Shown: positions 21,071 to 29,600 of the stretch, piece by piece | Layout of the letters: each line of letters opens with the position of its first letter | How positions within the stretch are numbered: position 1 is the first letter of the stretch | Source of the DNA: a virus | Length of the DNA: 33,891 nt | IMG/VR virus record: IMGVR_UViG_3300031772_000155 | Location: 1-33,891 of that record | Strand: one strand, 5' to 3' | The notes under the pieces: generated by a model | What the model saw: the letters and a program-made list of their open reading frames with translations, nothing else | Database searches by the model: none | What the model was told of the DNA's origin: nothing | Position numbers and translations under genes: made by a program

Positions 21071-23131
21071 ATGGAAACAGATACATGTCGAGAGCGGCTG
21101 GCCCCTTATTGCAAGGGGGCGGGTGTAGACATTGGCTTCGGTGGCTGTGCCATAGTGCCGTCGGCTATGTGCCTCGACCGCGAGGAATTGAACCCCAGTC
21201 GGGCCAAGAACCCGCACGCCTCGCCTACCCATCTGGTGGGAGAGGCGGAGTATCTGCGCTGGTTCAAAGACGGCGTGTTGGACTATGTTTACTCGTCTCA
21301 CTGCTTGGAGGACTTCTACGACACCAAGACCGTGCTGGCGGAGTGGCTGCGCGTCATCAAACCGGGCGGGTATCTGGTGCTGTTCCTGCCTGATGAGCAG
21401 GTCTACCGCAGCGTCACCCCGGAGGAAATCAGGAACAAGGCTCACCAGCACGCGGACTTCAGCGTGGAGTACGTGAAGGGCATTTTGCGCGAATTGGGCT
21501 ACAACGAAGCCTGCATCGTCCACGAACTCTGGCCGGTGCCCAATAACCTTTACTCTTTCGATTTGGTGGTCCAGAAGCCCGTGCTTCAGGTGGCCGCCGA
21601 AGCTGCGCTGTGGTCTGATGTGGCAGAGGCTCCGCCGCCCCCGCCGCGTAAGCGCAACGCAGCGAGCTTTGAAAACAAGAGGATTATCCAGATGGGCCGC
21701 TACGGGGACATCATCAACATTCTGCCCATCGCTAAGGACATCGCGGCCAAGATTGGCAGACCGGTGCCCATCATCTGCAAGAGCGACTATGCCGACATTC
21801 TGGATGGCGTGAGCTACGCGGTCGCGGAGCCTGCGGGCGGTGGAGAGTTGCCCACGGATTCAGGTGTCCTCGATACCCACGCCGCGCATCCTTTAAGTGA
21901 GCGCCGCGTCCCCTACAACCTTCAAGCGTGGGAGCAGGTTGGCTACGCTGACCGTTTCCACGAGCTTCTGCCGGTGTTCGACCGGCGGTGTCGAATCCGC
22001 GAAGTGGCCTTGGTGGAAAGCCTTGTCACCTTCGAGAAGCCGGTCATGGTGGTGGCCCTCCACGGGCTATCCTCGGCGATGGCAGAGAACACGCGCAGCA
22101 TCCTCAAGAAGCTGATTCACGAAAGCTTTAACCTTCAGTTTCAAATCGTTGAACTGACGACCAAAGCCCATCGGCCTTATGACCTCTTGGGCTTGCTCGA
22201 CGTGGCGGCGGTGGTCTTGACCATCGACACCATGCTGCTACATCTGGCGACGGCTTCCAACGTGCCGGTCGTGGCCTTCTTGTCCAATCATCCTCCGGTG
22301 TTCTGGCGGGCCAGCGCCGTCAAAGGCAACGTTGTCTACAGTACACCTTATGACAAGGTTGTAGACAATTGGCCGCTGGTGGTCCGGGCCGTGGAGGCGC
22401 ACAAGCGCCAGCCATTGATACCGAACAATCCGGTCTACCATGTGGTGCCGACCGTGGAGCCGAAAAACGAGGGCGCGGCCCGGCGCTATAAAGCTGCCAA
22501 AGATTCATGGCAGACGTTCCACGAGCAGGGCGCGGTGTTTCTGTCTTACAACGACCAGAACGCGCTGCGAGTGTTTACAATGGGCGAACGGAAGTTGCCC
22601 TACCTGAAGGACGCCTTCAAAATGGCCTTGGAAGCTTCCAGCGGGAACAACGACATCATCTGCTTCACCAACGCGGACATCATCCTGACACCGGGTTTTT
22701 ATCACGCCCTGCAAAATCGGATGGGCGTGAACGACTTTTGCTGCTCGTTCCGCATGGAGTTTGAAGCGACGGATACGGCCAAATGTGGTTATCGAACCCA
22801 CGGGCGCGACATGTTCGCTTTCAAACGCCTGTGGCTGGCCCAGCATTTCGACGAGATTCCAGATTTCCTCATCGGCATGGGCGGGTGGGACTATGCGCTG
22901 TCCATGTGGTTTCGGGTGCTCTCAGGCCGGTCGCCAGAAAGTTGCGACCCCTCCCAGTGTATGCCAGACATCGAGATGGAATACGGCTTTGTTTGGCACG
23001 AACGCCACGAGGCCGCGTGGTACACAGAGACAGAGACGGCTTATGCCGAAGCAGCAAATCACAATCGAGCTTGTCTCCGGGCGTTCTTTGAACGTATCGG
23101 TCTGGAGCAGGCGCATAAGGACATCAAATGA
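21071..23131 (+). CDS. Trifunctional fusion: methyltransferase, GT9-like and GT-A-like domains
   Basis: A 686-residue protein with three domains. Residues ~1-180: class I SAM methyltransferase of type-11 style (GAGVDIGFGGCAI as glycine-rich loop, VLDYVYSSHCLEDF, then VIKPGGYLVLFLPD). Residues ~200-450: GT9-like domain opening RIIQMGRYGDIINILPIA, with VVLTIDTMLLHLATASNVP near the end, the pattern of the donor half of heptosyltransferases. Residues ~480-686: GT-A-like domain with CFTNADIILTPGFYHAL (~532-548), where N-A-D may serve as D-x-D, and GMGGWDYALSMW, comparable to the G-x-D-x-x-x-x-x-R region of polypeptide-type transferases. A linker PPPPPRKRN separates the first two. Start ATG has no Shine-Dalgarno (TTGATTTATG). 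Confidence 0.7.
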   Translation: METDTCRERLAPYCKGAGVDIGFGGCAIVPSAMCLDREELNPSRAKNPHASPTHLVGEAEYLRWFKDGVLDYVYSSHCLEDFYDTKTVLAEWLRVIKPGGYLVLFLPDEQVYRSVTPEEIRNKAHQHADFSVEYVKGILRELGYNEACIVHELWPVPNNLYSFDLVVQKPVLQVAAEAALWSDVAEAPPPPPRKRNAASFENKRIIQMGRYGDIINILPIAKDIAAKIGRPVPIICKSDYADILDGVSYAVAEPAGGGELPTDSGVLDTHAAHPLSERRVPYNLQAWEQVGYADRFHELLPVFDRRCRIREVALVESLVTFEKPVMVVALHGLSSAMAENTRSILKKLIHESFNLQFQIVELTTKAHRPYDLLGLLDVAAVVLTIDTMLLHLATASNVPVVAFLSNHPPVFWRASAVKGNVVYSTPYDKVVDNWPLVVRAVEAHKRQPLIPNNPVYHVVPTVEPKNEGAARRYKAAKDSWQTFHEQGAVFLSYNDQNALRVFTMGERKLPYLKDAFKMALEASSGNNDIICFTNADIILTPGFYHALQNRMGVNDFCCSFRMEFEATDTAKCGYRTHGRDMFAFKRLWLAQHFDEIPDFLIGMGGWDYALSMWFRVLSGRSPESCDPSQCMPDIEMEYGFVWHERHEAAWYTETETAYAEAANHNRACLRAFFERIGLEQAHKDIK

Positions 23132-23670
23132 GCGAAAATAAATGTGAACTTCATACCTTGCTTGACCGCTTCTCGGAGTTAATCCAGCCGGTCAGCTACT
23201 TGGAAGTGGGCGTGCGCGAGGGCGACTCTCTAAAGCGCGTGCTCAAACACACCTGTCCAATCAAGCTCTATCTTTGCGACGATTGGGGCCGGGCTGCCGG
23301 GGGCACCGGGAGGGGCAGCCATGACCATATTCAGGCTATGCTGGACGACCAAGCTTTGAACGTGAACCCGGTCTACATCGACGGGGACTCGCACGTGCTG
23401 CTCAAGGAGATTCGCACAACGTTCCAGATGATTACCGTGGACGGTGACCACTCCGAGCAGGGAGCGAAGCAAGACCTGCTTGATTGCTGGGAATTGCTGG
23501 AGCCTAACGGCTTTCTGTTTTTCGACGACATCTGCCATCCGCAGCACATGTATCTTGATGACGTACAAAAGCGATTTCTACACGACACGCCCAACGCCCG
23601 GTGCGTCCTGCGCCACACCTACGGCATGGGGTTTCCGGGTTGCGTCGTGCTCCAGAAAATCATCGTGTGA
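23128..23670 (+). CDS. Class I SAM-dependent methyltransferase
   Basis: A 180-residue protein overlapping the previous gene by 4 bp (ATGA). SYLEVGVREGDSL (33-45) is the SAM-binding loop, YLCDDWG the second motif, MITVDGDHSEQGAKQDL (~107-123) the 'D-G-x-H-x-x-x-x-x-x-D' signature of family 24 methyltransferases, and PNGFLFFDDI the fourth strand. Relatives methylate sugars and are often found in glycan gene clusters, which suits its place here. Length is typical. The last codon and stop (GTGTGA) overlap the GTG start of the next gene. Confidence 0.75.
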   Translation: MSENKCELHTLLDRFSELIQPVSYLEVGVREGDSLKRVLKHTCPIKLYLCDDWGRAAGGTGRGSHDHIQAMLDDQALNVNPVYIDGDSHVLLKEIRTTFQMITVDGDHSEQGAKQDLLDCWELLEPNGFLFFDDICHPQHMYLDDVQKRFLHDTPNARCVLRHTYGMGFPGCVVLQKIIV

Positions 23671-24464
23671 AAACCTTGTTCTGCTGCGGCACGGCCACCC
23701 AGACCACCCAAGGCCAGTCCGGGCTGTGGCGCTGGTGGTTTTACTACCGTCCGCTCAAGGAGCAGTTCGGCGCGACACATTACGCTGTAAACAATGACGG
23801 CAATGTGAACTTGCCCAACGAAGCTTTCATCAAGCACCACGACGGCGAGAAGCCTATCGACCTGTTGAGTGAGGACCAGTTGAACCTCATTCACTGGTCA
23901 AGTTCGCTTCCGCGCAAGAGCCAGTATGCCTGCCCCGGTTATTACCGGAGCGTAAGCACGCTGACTGAACTGGCCTTCCAGCAGAATTTCGACAAAATTG
24001 TATACATTGAATGGGACTTCTGGGTGTTGAGCGCCGAGATGATGCGTGAAATTGCTCGTGTGGACCACGGTTTGATAACCTATTGGTCGCCCCGCTACCT
24101 GTTCCCGGACTGCAACATCATCGTCTGCGCCAGAGACCAAATGAAGGTGCTGAAGGAGTTCTCCGACCGCTTGGGAGCCAAGGAGGACATGACGGCGGAG
24201 ACGATTGCTGAAGTGACTTTCCCGTGGACGGAAGTGCGGAAGCACCGAGTCGGCGACCGCTACCCGGAAGTGACAATGGACTTGCCGCTGGATGTGGAGT
24301 ACTGCGCCCAGTTGCCCAACACTGAAGTTGTACACAGAGCCAAGCTGGTCAGGCTGGCGTGGGAGCTATGCCCGCAGTGCGGCGGGAAGATAGAGTTCAA
24401 CGTCAAAGGAGTCCTGTCCTGCCGGGTCTGCCGCCCGGAGCAGTTCAGTTTGCCACTGGAATGA
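23667..24464 (+). CDS. Putative glycosyltransferase with C-terminal zinc ribbon
   Basis: A 265-residue protein. The GTG start overlaps the previous TGA (GTGA); an upstream in-frame extension would overlap the methyltransferase fully and is disfavoured. VKTLFCCGTATQTTQGQSG is the N-terminal strand and loop, and FDKIVYIEWDFWVLSAEM (~109-126) has E-x-D in the position of a GT-A D-x-D, followed by a strand with SPRYLFPDCNIIV. These suggest a nucleotide-sugar transferase but no exact family is recognised. Residues ~233-255 hold CPQCGG and CRVC, a zinc ribbon that is uncommon on such enzymes. It is the last gene of the cassette and overlaps the convergent small gene by 20 bp. Confidence 0.55.
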   Translation: MKTLFCCGTATQTTQGQSGLWRWWFYYRPLKEQFGATHYAVNNDGNVNLPNEAFIKHHDGEKPIDLLSEDQLNLIHWSSSLPRKSQYACPGYYRSVSTLTELAFQQNFDKIVYIEWDFWVLSAEMMREIARVDHGLITYWSPRYLFPDCNIIVCARDQMKVLKEFSDRLGAKEDMTAETIAEVTFPWTEVRKHRVGDRYPEVTMDLPLDVEYCAQLPNTEVVHRAKLVRLAWELCPQCGGKIEFNVKGVLSCRVCRPEQFSLPLE

Positions 24465-24630
24465 TGGGAGCCATCCGAGGTTGTTCAACCGGCGCGGGCT
24501 GGGGCTGTTGGCGGGCGGCCCATTCGAGTCCAAAAGCCGCTGCTGGAGCTTGGTCCTTGATAGGTATGCCTACTTCGGGAGGCGCGGTAAACTTGCTGGC
24601 GGCGTCGATTTTGTCGTAGAGCGTATTCAC
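24445..24630 (-). CDS. Small Pro/Ala-rich protein
   Basis: A 61-residue protein starting at GTG 24630. It opens VNTLYDKIDAASKF, continues with hydrophobic and Ala stretches and ends with a Gln/Pro-rich tail (ARQQPQPAPVEQPRMAP). I recognise no family. Support for it being real is the TAGTTA element placed exactly 4 nt before the GTG on this strand, and the tight packing: 14 bp to the divergent primase start and 20 bp overlap with the convergent gene. It could equally be a chance frame in a region shaped by its neighbours. Confidence 0.45.
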   Translation of the reverse strand: MNTLYDKIDAASKFTAPPEVGIPIKDQAPAAAFGLEWAARQQPQPAPVEQPRMAPIIPVAN

Positions 24631-24634
24631 GTTC

Positions 24635-24640
24635 TAACTA
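24635..24640 (-). promoter_or_regulatory. TAGTTA element on the minus strand, 4 nt before GTG 24630
   Basis: On the minus strand: GCGATAGTTAGAAC then GTG. The only clear minus-strand member of the set. The same bases, read on plus, immediately precede the primase ATG as TAACTATCGC. Confidence 0.4.
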
Positions 24641-24644
24641 TCGC

Positions 24645-25745
24645 ATGATAGGTCCAGCGTTACGAGCCGAGATTGAGCACACATTCCAAATCGCCACCTT
24701 GCGGTGTACGACGGAGGAACTGGTGTTCCTGTGCCCGGAGTGCGGGGATACCGGTGGCAACCGTTCCGTAAATCTACGGACAGGCGTCACATCCTGTTGG
24801 CGCTGCGGCAAGGGCAAGTTCAACAAGGGCAACTTCGTCGCATGGGCCAAAGCCAACGGTTATCAATTCACCACCGCTGGGGACATGACTGGGGTGCCGC
24901 TGGACGAAGTGCTGGTCGAGCCAGAAACGGCCAAGTCGCGTGTGCCTTACGTCAAAGCTGTCGATTTGCCAAAGGGCTTCATTTACCTCCGCGAAGAACC
25001 TGACAGCGCCTACGCCACGCTCATCGAGCGCATGGCCATCCGAAAGAATCTGACTTACGATGACTTGGAGGCTGCCGACGCTGGGTTCACTCGTGACGAT
25101 GCCCTGTGGGAACCGTTCTGCATTTTCCCTGTCAAGGAACTGGGACAAATAACTTATTATCAAGGTAGAACTTATGTGGATGTGCCGGGCCAGACGACCA
25201 AGAAGTTCCCCAGCCGCAACGAAGTTCCGCACGGCTCGTCCTGCTGGCTCTACAACTACGACGAGTTCCGGGACCGGCAGGTGCCTACGGTTATCGTGGT
25301 GGAGGCTATCCTGAGCACCCTGTCGCTGAAGAAAAAGCTCCGGGAGTTGAATGAGCGCAGCGTGGTGCCCCTGTGCGTGTTCAAACATTCCATTGGCAGC
25401 ATCCAGTTGACAAAGCTTTTGAAGTGCAAATGGCTGAAGGAAATCTGCCTCATGTTCGACCACGACGCCATCGACCAGACGTGGAAGCAGATGGGCAACC
25501 TCGGCAGTCAGGTGAAACTGACCATTGCGGAGATGCCCGCGACCGAGGACAACAAGAAGCTCGACCCAAACGATGACCCGGACGCGGCGATAGCCGCCTT
25601 CGATGCGCGGACGGCGTATACGATGGGCACCAAGACCGGCTCCGAGTTTGAGCGGACCCTGCGGGTGGCTCCGGCCCGAAACATGGCAACCATCGACTTG
25701 AGCAAGTGTATACAACGAACATCCAGTTCTAAAGAGCATGATTAA
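24645..25745 (+). CDS. DNA primase (zinc ribbon plus TOPRIM), no helicase domain
   Basis: A 366-residue protein. An N-terminal zinc ribbon (C30-x2-C33 and C51-x2-C54, CPEC...CWRC) as in phage and DnaG primases; a middle region with aromatic residues; then a TOPRIM domain with VIVVEAILSTL (catalytic Glu at 220), LMFDHDA (D272, D274) and KLDPNDDPD (~306-313) ending the site. These are the three expected acidic clusters. It should synthesise RNA primers. Unlike T7 gp4 there is no C-terminal RecA-type helicase; the helicase is presumably encoded elsewhere. The ATG lies 14 bp from the divergent GTG at 24630, with no Shine-Dalgarno. Overlaps the next gene by 8 bp. Confidence 0.85.
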   Translation: MIGPALRAEIEHTFQIATLRCTTEELVFLCPECGDTGGNRSVNLRTGVTSCWRCGKGKFNKGNFVAWAKANGYQFTTAGDMTGVPLDEVLVEPETAKSRVPYVKAVDLPKGFIYLREEPDSAYATLIERMAIRKNLTYDDLEAADAGFTRDDALWEPFCIFPVKELGQITYYQGRTYVDVPGQTTKKFPSRNEVPHGSSCWLYNYDEFRDRQVPTVIVVEAILSTLSLKKKLRELNERSVVPLCVFKHSIGSIQLTKLLKCKWLKEICLMFDHDAIDQTWKQMGNLGSQVKLTIAEMPATEDNKKLDPNDDPDAAIAAFDARTAYTMGTKTGSEFERTLRVAPARNMATIDLSKCIQRTSSSKEHD

Positions 25746-26424
25746 GCTTTTTGGACATCGTGCGTTGCTGGAGTGGTGGAAGCCGGAAGCGGAGAGCCGC
25801 ATCATCCAGCCGGACATCAGCGGCCAGCATGACGTGCTGCGCTGGGGCAAAGTCGCCACAGTCGGTGACGGCAAATTGACGGCCTCCATGCGCGAGCAGT
25901 TGGCCGGTCGTGGGTTCAAGACCGACATCATTCCCGGCGTGGTCAAAGAGGGCGACCGGGTGTGCTTCGAGTTGAACGACATGATTAAGCACTGTCAGGT
26001 CTACAAACGCTGGCGCGACAAGAAGGACATGATTCAATTGCTCCAGACCGACCTGATTGGCCGTCTGACCGGAGACACCGTGAGCCTCGACAACTTTCAG
26101 ATTCTTGGTGACTTCGTGCTCGTGAAGCCGGAACTGCGTGGCACAGGCGGGTCCATTTTGCTTCCTTCCAGCGTGGAGAAGTCGCCGGAGTTCGTTTACT
26201 ACCGGGTGGTCCAGATTGGTTCGAGCGTGGGCTTGGACATTAAGGTGGGCGACGAAATTATCATCAACCACGGCAAAGTGAACGTCCTCGTGTTCAACCA
26301 TAAGGATGCGCGGGGCGGTCACGTGAACGACGAGTACGGCTATGTCATTAAGGACTACGTTCATGGCGTGGTGTCGGGCGAAGATGTCGGTCTCCAAGCC
26401 GATGGCCACGCACTCCAAGCCTAG
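25738..26424 (+). CDS. Tandem GroES (Cpn10)-like co-chaperonin
   Basis: A 228-residue protein that reads as two GroES-like folds in a row. First: LFGHRALLEWW (4-14), a short SRIIQPDI in the mobile-loop position (20-27), WGKVATVGDG (36-45), VKEGDRVCFEL (69-79). Second: FQILGDFVLVKPE (120-132), GGSILLPSS (137-145, the G-G-I-x-L-P mobile-loop motif), YYRVVQIGSS (154-163), IKVGDEIIINHG (168-179) and an EYGYVI strand. Co-chaperonins cap GroEL; phages such as T4 encode one (gp31) to fold their capsid protein. The tandem form recalls plant plastid Cpn20. Overlaps the primase stop by 8 bp, so one transcript. Confidence 0.7.
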   Translation: MIKLFGHRALLEWWKPEAESRIIQPDISGQHDVLRWGKVATVGDGKLTASMREQLAGRGFKTDIIPGVVKEGDRVCFELNDMIKHCQVYKRWRDKKDMIQLLQTDLIGRLTGDTVSLDNFQILGDFVLVKPELRGTGGSILLPSSVEKSPEFVYYRVVQIGSSVGLDIKVGDEIIINHGKVNVLVFNHKDARGGHVNDEYGYVIKDYVHGVVSGEDVGLQADGHALQA

Positions 26425-26638
26425 CAACGGCGTCTACATTCAGGAATGTCTAGGCCAGTTCCAGTGGGCCAAGGTTCACCCGGCCTCCGGTAAACCTGAA
26501 ATTCGTCGGGAGTGCCCTCTTTGTGGCTGCCGTCAGTTCTGGCACGATAAGGGCAAAACTTGGCATTCCGCCGACCCCAATCCTCAGCCCGGCAGCCACG
26601 ACAAATACCTGCACCACACCGTTAATTGGGGGCCGTGA
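26402..26638 (+). CDS. Small zinc-finger protein
   Basis: Up to 84 residues depending on start: ATG 26384 (MSVSKPMATHSKP) or ATG 26402 (MATHSKPSNG, 78 residues), both overlapping the co-chaperonin gene. Core: RRECPLCGCRQFWHDKG with C-P-x-C-x-C and downstream His (TWHSADPN, GSHDKYLHH), a likely small zinc-binding module. I recognise no family. The frame ends 12 bp before the giant virion gene. Cys-pattern similarity to the protein at 9262 (CPNCGCKEC) is superficial. Confidence 0.5.
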   Translation: MATHSKPSNGVYIQECLGQFQWAKVHPASGKPEIRRECPLCGCRQFWHDKGKTWHSADPNPQPGSHDKYLHHTVNWGP

Positions 26639-26640
26639 GG

Positions 26641-26646
26641 TAGTTA
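26641..26646 (+). promoter_or_regulatory. TAGTTA element, 4 nt before GTG 26651
   Basis: GGTAGTTAGGGC then GTG. The gap and the purine-rich tetranucleotide match other 4-nt members. Confidence 0.45.
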
Positions 26647-26650
26647 GGGC

Positions 26651-29600
26651 GTGGCTGTTATTACACTACTCGCAAACGGCTCGCGCTCGACGGCGCTTCT
26701 GCTAAATGATGCCGTCCAGTTCGTGACCCAGATTGACGGCAGGCCGGTCTTGCCGGATGTCTGGAACGTCTATGTGGGCGTGACGCTCGTATTCAGCGGC
26801 CTCGGCAGTGCGATTGCCTTCACGCCCACACTTTCCCAGCCCCACACCATCCACGTCATTGCTCAAGACCCGGAAGGCTTCCAAGTCGAAGGAGTTTTCG
26901 TTTACTCGGTTTCTGGCCGTCCCGCCGGGGTAGCTTCAATTTTCATCCGGTGGGACCGAGAGGTTTACCGGGAGCGCGACACGCTCATTGGCACCATTTC
27001 GTGGAATGACCCGCAAGGGCTGCCTGCCCGCATCAATTCGTGGACGCTCTGCTGGAATAATCAAGTGATGAGGACCGGCACGGGGAGCGCGGTCTATTAC
27101 GAGGGGCTTTACCACGGTCTTTGGCGGTTGCGGGTTACTGGCGTGGACGCTTACGGCGTGCCGCTGGCCGGGGATGGCACCGCATTCGTCCAGCCCTATT
27201 ACGAGCGCCGGGATGCCACCGTGCCGCCTGTGTTGGATGGGAGCTTGGTCTATTTGGGGTCTGTGTTCTCCGGCATCGTACACGGCGAAGGCGGCGTTTC
27301 CGCGACCCTTCCGTATCAACTGGCCAGCTACGCTCAGGACGCCAAGCTGATGCCGGGCACGACCCACGTCTTTTTCGACCTCGACCCCAGCTTCGACACG
27401 GTGGACGACGAAGTGGTGATTCGGTCGCATACCGGCAATTATGCCCTGATGGGCCTGCTGGCTCCCGGAGCGCCCATCGGCTACGACGTGCTGCCCAACG
27501 ATTACCTGCCTGCCGGAGCCGACAAGCAGATGCGCTACACCATCGACGTGTTCAACACGTCCGGGGCGTTTTACTCAGCGATGAATTTCCGGGTGCGGGT
27601 CCGTTGCTATCGGCTGGTTCCGGCATTGTACCGGTACTCTCAGTGCCCCTATTCCACCCAGCCGGGTGGCGAAGGCCAGCGCCAGCGCCGCTGGGCGGTC
27701 GTATTCAGCCAGATTCAGCTTCAGGGCGGTCAGGTCTACAACGCGCAGGCTCCGGGCACCATCCCGTTGGCGACGCTCACTGCGACTGGCCTGCCCAATC
27801 CGTATGATTCGCTGACTCGCGTGGTCTATACGCAGTCCAACCGCTACGTGGCCTACGAGCGCAGCGAAGCGCCTGACCTCGACGCCAACGCCATTTGTGC
27901 GATTGAGGGTTTGCGGCCCTTCTGCATGGCGGTTCAGGTGCCCGGAAACCTTCCGGCGTTTACAACGCTGGGGAGAGTCGCGGGCAAGATGTACCTTTAC
28001 CTGAACGGCGCGGCCATCACGCAGGGAGCGACAGTGAGAGTACGCATACAAGGCGGCAGCGGGGAAACAGTGTACACAGTGCCCATCACGGCAGATGTTT
28101 ACAATCCCTCCAGCGATGCCTTTGTCTGCGTGGGCGGCGTCGATGTCAGTGTTCAGGACTACCAGTTCGATTTCAACGGCCTCGTGGCGTGGATTGAGAT
28201 GGACGAGACCACAGCGGTTCAAATGCCGCCGGGCACTGTGCCCACTCCTGTTTGGGGGCCGGACTATGTGTACTCCGGGACGTACTTCGGGACCGTGGCT
28301 CGCGGTGTGTCCTTCGACGGAGCCTGCTATAGCAATCCCGTCAAGATGGTTGCTGTCGATGTGGAAAGCGCGTCGGTGGTCCAACAGATTAGCGGCTGCA
28401 CCGACCCCGCCTGCGGGCCGACTGCGGTTTACTGCTACATTTCGGTCTGCGCTCCTTCGGAATGCGTGACGGTGACACAGCCCTTGCACAATCCAGCGCC
28501 CTACGTGGCCTACGGCAGCAACCCAAGCCGGTGCTACGCCAGCCCGGAGTTCATTGCGGAAGGCTCGACTTCTGGTGACTTCATCGCGGTGTCTGGCGAC
28601 CTCTGTGGCGATGCCTATCGCTATACGCGCTGTGACCTCAAGGATACGGCGGTCGTGGTCTACCCCTGCTTGACCGTGCCTCACAGCTACGTTCGGTATC
28701 TGGCTGACTGCTACGCGCTCTCAGGAGCGATTGTAGACTACGGCACCATCGCCACCATCGTCCCAGTCGGCAGCGTGGCTCCAGTGGCGGGCTGTTTGGA
28801 CGTGCTCTGCACAGGCAGCAACGCCAACGGGGATGCGTACGTGTACTTTGACACCCAGACCGACGATAAGATTCCGGTCTATTTCGAGGGGCTGACCAGC
28901 GGCCTGCCAACGTTCGGGGTGGCTCCGGGCAAGACTGACCTTGGAAGTACTTTGACGGATGGCGTGGCGGCTTTGAAGTTCGCCTTTGGACCACGGCTGG
29001 ACATCCTGACCGTAAGCAGCACGGGCGTTCTGGTCGTGGACGTGGGTCTACCTTCGGTAAACAAGCGCATCATTGTCCGGCGCAGCATGGGTGAGCTTGT
29101 ATACGACCTGCCTATCCACACCACATCAAAGGCCATCGCGGTTCAGCCCAATGACCGGCTGCTGCTCGACATCTCGGCCTACGGCAGCTTTACCAAGCGC
29201 CAGCGCGGTATGAGCACCGTGGTCCGCTGGACCCCGCTGATTGACGTTCCGCGAGTGTTCGACACGTCCTATGTCACTGTGTCCGGCACCTACGCCATCA
29301 ATGCGGTGGGCTTTACCGGGGTCACGGATAGGACCAGCTACCAGTTCTTTGGCACCCTCCCCAGCGATACGACTTCAAGCGTCGTGAACCCGGACAGCCT
29401 TGTGACGATTCAAGGCGTGGATGTGCCCACAGCGGAGTTTGCCTTGGTGCGGAGCCGTTCCGTGGGCGAGCCTCCGCCCGGAATGCCCAGTGGGATTCAA
29501 TGGTACGGGGGCCAGACCTTCACTGGCCAAGTCCAGTTCAATTTTTACGCGCTCAGGGGCAAGCAGGGGTCGCACGGTGAGATGGATGTCTGGTTTGGCA

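Noticed and set aside
24774-25982. 402-codon minus-strand open frame opposite primase and co-chaperonin
   Set aside because: Covers two plus-strand genes with recognisable domains; composition is shadow-like.
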